Notes under the pieces: model-generated
The model's input: only the letters and a program-made list of their open reading frames with translations
Databases searched by the model: none
Told to the model about the DNA's origin: nothing
In this document: piece after piece, positions 51,208 through 59,053 of the stretch
Layout: the number at the start of each line of letters is the position of its first letter
How positions within the stretch are numbered: position 1 is the stretch's first letter
Source: Chryseobacterium sp. RU37D
Lineage (GTDB): Bacteria > Bacteroidota > Bacteroidia > Flavobacteriales > Weeksellaceae
DNA length: 64,000 nucleotides
Direction: 5' to 3'
Assembly: GCF_900156075.1 (NCBI RefSeq)
Contig: NZ_FTMM01000006.1
Location: 62,001 to 126,000 of the forward strand
Position numbers and translations under genes: made by a program

Positions 51208-53240
51208 ATACACGATACTTTAAAATCTTTTCCGTCCTTGTCACAATTGCCTTGATTTTCGTGGCAAGACTGGCTTATTTGCAGTTATTTACAGACCGTT
51301 ATGCTTTAAATGCGGCCAATACTTCCATTAAAATTGAATACGTTATTCCGCAGAGAGGAGTAATTTTTGACAGAAATGGAAAAATCATGGTAGGAAACCA
51401 ACCCGCCTATGAAATATCATTCACACAAGCTTTAATGAAACCCGATTTTGATACCATTGGTTTTTGTAATTTAATGAAAATCCCAAAAACTGATTTTATT
51501 AATAAGATAAAGACAATCAAAAAAGAAAAATATTATTCCAAACTGAATCCCATGACCTTCATGAAAGACCTTAGCAGGGAAGATATTGCAAGGGTTCAAG
51601 AAATTATATTTAAATATCCCGCTTTCAGTATTGTACAAAGACCTCAGAGACAATATGAAGTCTCTACTTCCGGAAACCTTCTAGGATATACAAGTGAAGT
51701 AAATGAAAGGGAAATTAAAAAAGATTCAATCTATTATCTACCGGGAGATTTCATCGGAAAATCAGGGGTTGAGAAATCTTATGAAAAAGAGCTTCGAGGT
51801 GTAAAAGGAATGAAATATATCCAGAAAGACATCAAGCTTCGAAATATTGGTTCTTATAAAAATGGAACATTGGATAAAGATGTAATCACGGGAAAGGATA
51901 TTACATTAACGATCGACTATGACTTACAAAGAATGGCCGAAGAAATGCTCGTTAACAAGCACGGAGCAATTGTTGCCATTGACCCAAATAATGGTGAAGT
52001 TCTGGTAGCTGCAACCGGACCAGATATTGACCCAAATCTTTTCACAGGCCCTAATAAGTCTAAAAACCTGTATGCTCTTTCAAAAGATACAATTTATGAA
52101 AATAAGCCGACGTTTGACAGGTCGCTTCAGGCAGCTTATCCTCCGGGGTCAACTTTCAAGTTATTAACAGCTTTATCTGCACTGCAGATGGGCGTAATGG
52201 ATGAAAAAACTATTTTTCCTTGTGGAGGAGGGTTTTATTATAGAGGACTGAGAATTAAAGGACATGGCGGGGCAGATCCACTGATTCCGGCCATCCAGGT
52301 TTCCAGTAACTGCTATTTTTCGTATGCTTATTTAGCAATTTTAAATAAATATCCGGGAAATCCTTCAAAAGGTGTAGATGAATGGAAAAAAATCATGAGT
52401 AGCTTCGGTGTAGGCGAATTTTTAAATAATGACTTTGCGGTTGGAGCTAAAGGCAGAATCCCTTCCGGAGAGTTCTACGAAAAAAGAATGGCTACAATTC
52501 TTAAGGCAAGCGGTTCCACCAAAGATCCTAAAAACTGGGATCCTCTGGCTACCGGAGCCGTTTTCAACGGAATGGGGCAGGGCGATGTATTGGTAACACC
52601 TCTTCAATTGGCCAACTATGTTGCAGCTATTGCAAACAAAGGCTGGTATTATACTCCACACATCGTAAAATCCATTGACGGAAAACCGAATCCTGATCCA
52701 AAATTTAAAAAGAAACACCAGACTTTAGTTGATAAAAAACATTTTGAACCTGTATTAAAAGGAATGGAAGCCGTAGTTTTAAGAGGTACGGCGCACGGTT
52801 TGAAATCAAATGACTTTACTCAATTAGCGAAAACAGGTACAGCACAGGTTCCGCAAGGAAAAGATAATTCTATTTTTGTGTTAATTGCTCCGGCAGATAA
52901 ACCTAAGATTGTTGTGGCGGCCGTAATGGAGCACGCGGGATTCGGAGCTACATGGGCCGGGCCTGCGGCAACGGTAATTGCAGAAAAATATATTACTGGA
53001 GATTTAAAGCGTGAGAATCTTTACAAAAAAATGACATCAGCCAGCTTTATGCCGGAATATAAAAGGCAATGGGTTGTCGATTTGAAACGTAAAGGATTGT
53101 ACAAAGATCCAGCTTTGGATTCCGTAAAACAAAAAAAAATTCAGGATAGTCTTAATTTTATTAAAGAACAAAAAGTAAAGCTGCAGAAACAGATAGACCT
53201 CGAAACAAAGAATAAAAATACAAAACCTGCTAAGCCATGA
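51204..53240 (+). CDS. mrdA: Penicillin-binding protein 2 (elongasome transpeptidase)
   Basis: A 678-residue class B PBP that cross-links peptidoglycan during elongation with RodA. It has one N-terminal membrane anchor, a PBP dimerisation domain (IEYVIPQRGVIFDRNGK) and a transpeptidase domain with YPPGSTFKLLTAL (catalytic Ser), SSNCYF and AKTGTAQVPQ. The start is a TTG that overlaps the mreD TGA as TTGA; no suitable ATG lies nearby. The C-terminal tail is Lys-rich. Confidence 0.95.
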   Translation: MNTRYFKIFSVLVTIALIFVARLAYLQLFTDRYALNAANTSIKIEYVIPQRGVIFDRNGKIMVGNQPAYEISFTQALMKPDFDTIGFCNLMKIPKTDFINKIKTIKKEKYYSKLNPMTFMKDLSREDIARVQEIIFKYPAFSIVQRPQRQYEVSTSGNLLGYTSEVNEREIKKDSIYYLPGDFIGKSGVEKSYEKELRGVKGMKYIQKDIKLRNIGSYKNGTLDKDVITGKDITLTIDYDLQRMAEEMLVNKHGAIVAIDPNNGEVLVAATGPDIDPNLFTGPNKSKNLYALSKDTIYENKPTFDRSLQAAYPPGSTFKLLTALSALQMGVMDEKTIFPCGGGFYYRGLRIKGHGGADPLIPAIQVSSNCYFSYAYLAILNKYPGNPSKGVDEWKKIMSSFGVGEFLNNDFAVGAKGRIPSGEFYEKRMATILKASGSTKDPKNWDPLATGAVFNGMGQGDVLVTPLQLANYVAAIANKGWYYTPHIVKSIDGKPNPDPKFKKKHQTLVDKKHFEPVLKGMEAVVLRGTAHGLKSNDFTQLAKTGTAQVPQGKDNSIFVLIAPADKPKIVVAAVMEHAGFGATWAGPAATVIAEKYITGDLKRENLYKKMTSASFMPEYKRQWVVDLKRKGLYKDPALDSVKQKKIQDSLNFIKEQKVKLQKQIDLETKNKNTKPAKP

Positions 53241-54466
53241 AATGGACAGAAGGAATAGATAAATTAGGTCTTGGACTGTATTTCCTGCTTTGCGTTTTTG
53301 CTATAGCAAACATCTACAGTGTGGATCAGAAATTAGGAGAAAAGCAATTGATTTTCTTCTGTATTTCTTTGTTTGTAGGATTGGTCATTTTTGTGGGGCG
53401 AAGCAAGTTCTTCGAGAATATGGCGGGTATTATTTATATCGGAGGTGTATTGCTTCTGATTGGGCTTTTTCCTTTTGGTAAAGAAATCCTCGGGCAGAAA
53501 AACTGGTACAAATTCGGAAGCTTTACCATGCAGCCGGTGGAATTTGCAAAGATCGGAACTGCTTTGATGCTGGCCAATTACGTTTCGGGACCTGAATTTA
53601 ATTTAAGCAACAGAAAATCGCTTTTAACAACATTAGCTATTGTCGGAATTCCGGCAGTGGTTGTCCTTGCTATTCCGGATGTAGGCTCCATGTTGGTTTT
53701 CATAGCGTTTTTTATTGCATTATACCGTGAGGGACTAAGTGGAATTCTTTTCGGTATCGGATTCCTTTTTGCCGGCGTTTTCCTAATTTCTCTGGCGATA
53801 AATCCAATTTATGTGTCTGGAACCATTATCCTGATTATCGGCGGCTGGATTGCCCTGAATTATTATAAAATGTCTTGGAATGTCATTTCAATTTCGGGAA
53901 TTGTAGGCTCGATTATACTTTTGTGCGGATTGGCTTTTGGTTCGCCATATATTTTAACCAAACTACCGAAGCACCAAAGAGAACGGATTGAGGTGTTATA
54001 TAAAGGTGAGAAAGCTTTTAGAGATACTTCCGGTTATAATTTACTTTATTCAAAAACGGCAATCGGTTCTGGCGGTCTTTTAGGAAAGGGTTATCGTGAA
54101 GGATCGGTGACTCAGGGGAAATTTGTTCCAGAGCAGGAAACCGATTATATTTTCTGTACGGTAGGCGAAGAATGGGGCTTTGCAGGAAGTGCAATTCTCA
54201 TTCTTTGTTATATGATTTATATCGGGAGGGTTTACTATCTCGCGGAACAGCAGAAATCTACTTTTAATCGTGTTTTCGGATATTGCTTTGCTTCCATTCT
54301 GTTAATGCACTTTACGATCAATTTAGGAATGGTTATGGGGCTTTTTCCTACGGTTGGGATTCCATTGCCTTACTTCAGTTATGGGGGGAGTTCATTGCTT
54401 GCCTTTTCGATCATGACTTTTATTTTCTTTAAATTAAATTATTCGGATAAGAATAGTTTGGTATAG
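53237..54466 (+). CDS. rodA: Peptidoglycan glycosyltransferase RodA
   Basis: A 409-residue SEDS-family membrane protein that polymerises glycan strands with MrdA. It has about ten helices and the SEDS signatures AIPDVGSMLVF, TDYIFCTVGEEWGFAG and FPTVGIPLPYFSYGGSS. The ATG overlaps the mrdA stop as ATGA, so translation is coupled. It is the last gene of the rod operon. I saw no clear terminator after it. Confidence 0.96.
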   Translation: MKWTEGIDKLGLGLYFLLCVFAIANIYSVDQKLGEKQLIFFCISLFVGLVIFVGRSKFFENMAGIIYIGGVLLLIGLFPFGKEILGQKNWYKFGSFTMQPVEFAKIGTALMLANYVSGPEFNLSNRKSLLTTLAIVGIPAVVVLAIPDVGSMLVFIAFFIALYREGLSGILFGIGFLFAGVFLISLAINPIYVSGTIILIIGGWIALNYYKMSWNVISISGIVGSIILLCGLAFGSPYILTKLPKHQRERIEVLYKGEKAFRDTSGYNLLYSKTAIGSGGLLGKGYREGSVTQGKFVPEQETDYIFCTVGEEWGFAGSAILILCYMIYIGRVYYLAEQQKSTFNRVFGYCFASILLMHFTINLGMVMGLFPTVGIPLPYFSYGGSSLLAFSIMTFIFFKLNYSDKNSLV

Positions 54467-54531
54467 AAAGTTGGAAGTTGGGGAGTGGAAGTTTATATTA
54501 TTCTACTTTAGTTTATATCTAAATAAATCTA

Positions 54532-54556
54532 CGTAATCTGCAAAATCAGCGAGAGA
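54532..54556. repeat. Dispersed intergenic repeat, copy 1
   Basis: CGTAATCTGCAAAATCA followed by a GAGAGA end. The same text recurs at 61456-61480. Confidence 0.6.
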
Positions 54557-54585
54557 TATACTTTTAATTTAAATCATAAAGTCTT

Positions 54586-55161
54586 ATGAAAGAATCATAT
54601 ATTCTAGATCAAACTTTCGAAAATGCAGACTTTTCCCAAATTCAAAAAGGCGAATACGAAAACTGTACCTTCACAAATTGCAATTTTGAATATTCAGATC
54701 TTTCCGGATATAATTTTAATGATTGTGAATTTATCGGTTGTAATCTGAGCATGGCAAAACTGTTTTCGACGGCATTCCGAGATGTGAATTTTAAGGAATG
54801 TAAAATGCTTGGATTGCAGTTTAATGATTGTAATGAATTCGGATTGTCATTTAAGCTTGAAGGCTGCGCTTTGAATAATTCTATTTTTTATAAGACTTCA
54901 ATGAAGAAAACTATTTTTAAAAATTCAAGATTAATAGAAGCTGATTTCACAGAATGCGACTTATCTAATGCTGTCTTCACTAGCTGTGATCTTTCCGGAG
55001 CTGTTTTCGATAATACAAACCTTGAAAAAACAGATTTCAGGACTTCTTTCAACTATTCAATAGCCCCTTCAAAAAACCGGCTTAGAAAGGCTAAATTTTC
55101 GCTTTCAGAAGTCTACGGTCTTCTCCATACTTTCGATATTGAGATTGATAAGAATGGATGA
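54586..55161 (+). CDS. Pentapeptide-repeat protein
   Basis: A 191-residue protein made mainly of pentapeptide repeats of the A(D/N)LXX type. Runs such as NADFSQIQKGEYENCTF, then SDLSGYNFND, and SNAVFTSCDLSGAVFDNTN indicate a right-handed quadrilateral beta-helix. Many Cys residues are present (e.g. FTNCNFEYS). Some relatives (Qnr/MfpA-like) protect DNA gyrase, but most have unknown function, and nothing here supports a specific role. Promoter not recognised. Confidence 0.88.
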   Translation: MKESYILDQTFENADFSQIQKGEYENCTFTNCNFEYSDLSGYNFNDCEFIGCNLSMAKLFSTAFRDVNFKECKMLGLQFNDCNEFGLSFKLEGCALNNSIFYKTSMKKTIFKNSRLIEADFTECDLSNAVFTSCDLSGAVFDNTNLEKTDFRTSFNYSIAPSKNRLRKAKFSLSEVYGLLHTFDIEIDKNG

Positions 55162-55236
55162 ATTTGAGACTGGGAGGTTTTAACCGATCTTGGCTGATGT
55201 TCCCAAAATCAGCACTTCAAAATGCAAACAATAAAA

Positions 55237-55261
55237 AAACCATCAAAAATCTTGATGGTTT
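55237..55261 (-). terminator. Terminator of the NlpC/P60 gene
   Basis: AAACCATCAA and TTGATGGTTT form a perfect 10-bp stem with a 5-base loop. T-rich tails on both sides suggest it can work in either direction. Confidence 0.85.
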
Positions 55262-55285
55262 CATTATTTAAATCTATTATTAAAA

Positions 55286-55996
55286 TTAAAAATTTGTTCC
55301 GTTGGATATACTTGTAGAAGCAAAATTATTGTAAGTCTCTCCGTTTTCGTTAATCATTCTTTTTCCGAACCTGTATTTAGGACCCCAGTAAGAGTCATTA
55401 AGCGAAGAAATCATTACTCCTCTTGAAGTTGCTGCGTGAATAAACTTCACCTCACCATCTTCTGTTACACTTTCTACAATACCAACGTGAGAAATTCTTC
55501 TTCCATGAGAAAAGAAAATCAAATCTCCTTTCTTAAGGTTATCTTTTTCAATTCTTTCACCTTCCTGAGCCTGAGACGCTGCTACTCTTGGTAAACTAAG
55601 GCCTGCCGCTGCCCCAAAAACTGAAAGAACAAAAGCTGAACAGTCGATACCGTTTCTTGTCATCCCCCCATATCTGTAAGGTGTTCCAAGATAAGTTTCT
55701 GCTTCTGTAAGGATATTGTCAATGGTTTTATTATATCTGATTGCTTTTGCAACCTCAGAATTTTTGATTGTATTTTTTGCGTTGGCAATAGAAGCTGCTT
55801 TTTCAGCAAGGAATGAATTGATCAGCTGCTGCTTATCTATCTCCATTTTCTTTGTATCTATAGAAGCTAGTTTGGCATCTGTTTTGTATCCTTTAATGTA
55901 AGTTGCTGGTTTTGAAACTACATAGTTTGTAACGCATGATTGTAACGACATTGTAGATACGAAAGCAACTAAATAAAACAAAACTCTTTTCTTCAT
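55286..55996 (-). CDS. NlpC/P60 (C40) peptidoglycan hydrolase lipoprotein
   Basis: A 236-residue lipoprotein (lipobox LQSC, Cys21) with a C-terminal NlpC/P60 domain. The catalytic Cys lies in GMTRNGIDCSAFVLS, His in RRISHVGIVE, and the third residue in FIHAATSRGV. Such enzymes cut peptide stems in peptidoglycan, typically between D-Glu and diaminopimelate. The start MKKRVLFYLV is chosen because it begins a standard lipoprotein signal; a 17-residue longer reading is less likely. Confidence 0.92.
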   Translation of the reverse strand: MKKRVLFYLVAFVSTMSLQSCVTNYVVSKPATYIKGYKTDAKLASIDTKKMEIDKQQLINSFLAEKAASIANAKNTIKNSEVAKAIRYNKTIDNILTEAETYLGTPYRYGGMTRNGIDCSAFVLSVFGAAAGLSLPRVAASQAQEGERIEKDNLKKGDLIFFSHGRRISHVGIVESVTEDGEVKFIHAATSRGVMISSLNDSYWGPKYRFGKRMINENGETYNNFASTSISNGTNF

Positions 55997-56049
55997 ATAT
56001 ATTTGATTATCCGTGTTAAAAAAAGGAATACTTATTTTCAAAAGCACTA

Positions 56050-56057
56050 CAAAAATA
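56050..56057 (-). promoter_or_regulatory. -7 box of the NlpC/P60 gene
   Basis: TATTTTTG on the minus strand, 53 bases from the chosen start. It lies upstream of both possible start codons. Confidence 0.45.
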
Positions 56058-56150
56058 TGTATTCCAAATAAAAGGGCTTTGATTATGATTATTATCAGGT
56101 TCTGTTTTTAACACATTTTAACATATTGTTTAAGTATGTTAAAAAAAAAC

Positions 56151-56192
56151 AAACCGCAACGGCCTATTTTTGGTGAGTGTGCGGTTTTTTTT
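56151..56192. terminator. Hairpin with T tracts upstream of the NlpC/P60 gene
   Basis: AAACCGCA and TGCGGTTT form an 8-bp stem around a 21-base loop. Runs of T occur on both strands. It could be a second terminator for glnN. Confidence 0.6.
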
Positions 56193-56286
56193 ATTAAGAT
56201 TTTTTAACAAAATACTTCGATTTTCTTCTATAAATGAGAGTTTCAGATTTGAGCTCTAATTTTTTCAAACTGTTAATAAATCAAAA

Positions 56287-56313
56287 AAACTCCCCGGAAA
56301 TACCGAAGAGTTT
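56287..56313 (-). terminator. glnN terminator
   Basis: AAACTC and GAGTTT arms plus an inner CGG/CCG pair set, with a T run on the minus strand. Confidence 0.7.
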
Positions 56314-56337
56314 CACTAATATGGAACTTTACAACTG

Positions 56338-58533
56338 TTATTTTGTAAACAGCATTTCTCTGTATTTTGTCATTGGCCAAAGCTCATCATCTACCATCAT
56401 CTCAAGATCATCCGAAGCTTCCCTGATGGAATCAAATAATGGTTTAACCTTATTACAGTAATCTTCTGCCTGCTTCTGGCTATCAGAAACCGCTTTTGCT
56501 GCTTCTCTGGCTTTAATTAGGTCTTCAACACCTAATTTGATCTTAGATACATTTTCAGAGATGCTTGCAATTAAGCTCATCTGTTCTTTTGCTAAAGATT
56601 TGAATTCTTTATCTCCGAAAATTTCTTTAAGACCTTTTACGTTTTCGATCAGTCTGTTTTGATAGTTTAAAGCTGAAGGAATGATGTGGTTTCTTGCAAT
56701 ATCACTTAACACTCTTGCTTCAATATCGATCACAGTAGAATATTTTTCTAATTTGATTTCATTTCTAGCCTCAACTTCTCTGTGTGTGAAAATTCCCATT
56801 TCTTCGTAAAGAGCCAAGAATTTTTTATCCATTTCTTGTTTAAGAGCTTCAGGAGTAGTTTTCAAGTTGTTCAAACTTCTCTTTTTGGCTTCTTTTGCCC
56901 AATCATCAGAATATCCATCACCTTCAAACATGATATTTTTACACTGCTTGATGTACTCTCTCAATACGTTGAAGATTGCTTCGTCTTTTTTAAGACCAGT
57001 TTCAATTAATGCATCAACTTCTTTTTTGAAATCGTTTAATTGTTTAGCGGCGATGGTATTCATTACCGTCATCGATTCTGCGCAGTTTGCTGAGGAGCCT
57101 ACTGCTCTGATCTCGAATTTATTTCCAGTAAATGCAAATGGAGAAGTTCTGTTTCTGTCGGTATTATCCAACAAGATTTCAGGAATTTTTCCAACAACAT
57201 TCAATTTTAATTCAGTTTTTTCTTCAGGAGAAAGTTTTCCGTTGGTTACTTTTTCAAGTTCTTCCAACACGCTGAACAATTGGCTTCCAATGAATACAGA
57301 AATAATTGCTGGTGGAGCTTCGTTTGCACCCAATCTGTGGTCATTGCTTGCAGATGCGATACTTGCTCTTAAAAGATCAGCGTATTCGTGAACTGCTTTA
57401 ATTGTATTAACGAAGAACGTTAAGAACTGTAAGTTTTTCTTAGGATTTTTTCCCGGGCTTAAAAGGTTTTCACCGGTATCAGTTGCCAAAGACCAGTTGT
57501 TATGCTTTCCACTTCCGTTTACTCCTGCGAATGGTTTTTCGTGGAATAAAATATGGAAGTGATGTCTGTGAGCGATTCTTGCCATAATGTCCATCAACAA
57601 AGAGTTGTGGTCTACAGCAACGTTTACTTCTTCAAACATTGGAGCCAGCTCGAATTGGTTTGGTGCAACCTCGTTGTGTCTTGTCGTTACAGGAATACCT
57701 AATTTCATACATTCGATTTCCAACTCTTTCATGAAGTTCATTACCCTTGTAGGAATTGAACCGAAATAATGGTCATCCAATTGCTGTCCTTTTGCAGGAG
57801 AATGTCCTAGCAAAGTTTTCCCAGTTAATACAAGGTCTGGACGAGATTGATATAATGCTGAATCTACCAAGAAATATTCTTGCTCCCAACCTAAAGTAGG
57901 AGTTACTTTCGTTACGTTTTTGTCGAAATACTGCATTACGTTGGTTGCAGCTTCGTCTACCGCGTTCAATGCTCTTAAAAGAGGCGCTTTATAATCTAAA
58001 GTTTCTCCGGTATAAGAGATGAAAATGGAAGGAATACAAAGTGTAGTTCCCATAATAAATGCCGGAGATGTAGGATCCCAGGCTGTATAACCTCTCGCTT
58101 CGAAAGTGTTTCTGATACCTCCATTCGGGAAAGAAGATGCATCTGGCTCCTGCTGAATCAATAAGTTTCCGCTGAATCTTTCAATTGCTCTTCCTCCTTC
58201 TATCGGAGTGAAGAATGAATCATGCTTTTCTGCAGTACTTCCTGTTAATGGCTGAAACCAGTGAGTGTAGTGAGTTACCCCTTTGCTCATTGCCCAGTCT
58301 TTCATTGCTACCGCTACTTGGTCTGCAATGTGTCTTTGGATTTTAGTTCCTTTTTTCATTGCATCCAAAATAGATTGGAATGCTTCTTTTGTTAAATATT
58401 CTCTCATTGTTTCTTCTGAGAAAACATTCTGACAGAATAATTCTGACAATTTTACAGGAACTTCAACGGAATTATCTCTTCTAAAGTCCTTGAATGGTAA
58501 AGTTTCTAACGCTTTGAATCTTAAAGTTGACAT
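56338..58533 (-). CDS. glnN: Glutamine synthetase type III
   Basis: A 731-residue large-subunit glutamine synthetase typical of Bacteroidetes. It forms glutamine from glutamate, ammonia and ATP. Family blocks are TPTLGWEQEYFLVD, the RHNEVAPNQFELAP motif, GVNGSGKHNNWSLATD and RLGANEAPPAI. A long helical C-terminal region follows (from about residue 560), as usual for GSIII. With gdhA it covers the main ammonia-assimilation routes. Confidence 0.97.
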   Translation of the reverse strand: MSTLRFKALETLPFKDFRRDNSVEVPVKLSELFCQNVFSEETMREYLTKEAFQSILDAMKKGTKIQRHIADQVAVAMKDWAMSKGVTHYTHWFQPLTGSTAEKHDSFFTPIEGGRAIERFSGNLLIQQEPDASSFPNGGIRNTFEARGYTAWDPTSPAFIMGTTLCIPSIFISYTGETLDYKAPLLRALNAVDEAATNVMQYFDKNVTKVTPTLGWEQEYFLVDSALYQSRPDLVLTGKTLLGHSPAKGQQLDDHYFGSIPTRVMNFMKELEIECMKLGIPVTTRHNEVAPNQFELAPMFEEVNVAVDHNSLLMDIMARIAHRHHFHILFHEKPFAGVNGSGKHNNWSLATDTGENLLSPGKNPKKNLQFLTFFVNTIKAVHEYADLLRASIASASNDHRLGANEAPPAIISVFIGSQLFSVLEELEKVTNGKLSPEEKTELKLNVVGKIPEILLDNTDRNRTSPFAFTGNKFEIRAVGSSANCAESMTVMNTIAAKQLNDFKKEVDALIETGLKKDEAIFNVLREYIKQCKNIMFEGDGYSDDWAKEAKKRSLNNLKTTPEALKQEMDKKFLALYEEMGIFTHREVEARNEIKLEKYSTVIDIEARVLSDIARNHIIPSALNYQNRLIENVKGLKEIFGDKEFKSLAKEQMSLIASISENVSKIKLGVEDLIKAREAAKAVSDSQKQAEDYCNKVKPLFDSIREASDDLEMMVDDELWPMTKYREMLFTK

Positions 58534-58554
58534 ATTAGATTAATTTTTACTAGA

Positions 58555-58562
58555 CAAATTTA
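58555..58562 (-). promoter_or_regulatory. -7 box of glnN
   Basis: TAAATTTG on the minus strand, 21 bases from the glnN start. No TTG partner at normal spacing. Confidence 0.55.
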
Positions 58563-58786
58563 CAAAAAAAATGAATTGAAAAATTTTTTACCCCAAAAAT
58601 TTAAGGGGTGTTTTGAAATTTAACTAGATTATTAACGTTGATTTGAATTTTGATAGGGGTGAAATGGGTTTCAATACTTAATTTTGAATTTTTCGTTAAT
58701 TAAAAACGATTCTCTGAAAAAATATACTATATAATTAGGATAGAATTTATGAAATTAGAACGGATGTACTCTAATTTTCTTCCACT

Positions 58787-58915
58787 GTTATTCTGAACAA
58801 AGTGAAGAATCTCTTAATTACAATAATTCCATACAGTGTCATTCCGGTAGGAATCTAAATATAGTATTAGGAAGAATACGGAAAGATTCGAGCCTGGATG
58901 CTTTCAGCACGACAA
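58787..58915. repeat. Composite repeat with TAGTATTAG core, copy 3
   Basis: Contains TTCTGAACAAAGTGAAGAAT, then GTCATTCCGGTAGGAATCT, then AATATAGTATTAG (58858-58870), and later GATGCTTTCAGCACGACAAA. The core matches those at 17191-17203 and 42602-42614, but the arms differ and pair poorly. Confidence 0.55.
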
Positions 58916-59030
58916 ACTTTGTGGAAATGCGTTTTAAGATTGCTTCTTTACTTCGTTCAGCGCAATAATATTAATGAATGTAAAGATTATGTTAAATTGC
59001 TTATTAAAAATAAATTGAGCGGAGATTTTG

Positions 59031-59038
59031 TATATTTG
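59031..59038 (+). promoter_or_regulatory. -7 box of the DUF6909 gene
   Basis: TATATTTG, 15 bases before the MTNSRARE start. It places transcription downstream of the longer possible reading. Confidence 0.55.
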
Positions 59039-59053
59039 TGTGAAATTTATTTT

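Larger units (their letters stand above)
58534..59053. other. Divergent intergenic region with promoters and mixed repeat
   Basis: About 520 bp between glnN and the DUF6909 gene. It contains both -7 boxes and a composite repeat (about 58787-58915). An open frame runs into the DUF6909 gene from 58898, but it crosses the repeat and the -7 box and is probably not translated. Confidence 0.65.

Noticed and set aside
55997-56047. 17-residue longer NlpC/P60 reading
   Set aside because: A standard lipoprotein signal begins at 55996 and the extra residues precede it without similarity to anything.
58898-59053. 52-residue N-terminal extension of the DUF6909 protein
   Set aside because: It is read through the tail of a dispersed repeat and across the TATATTTG box, so it is probably untranslated.
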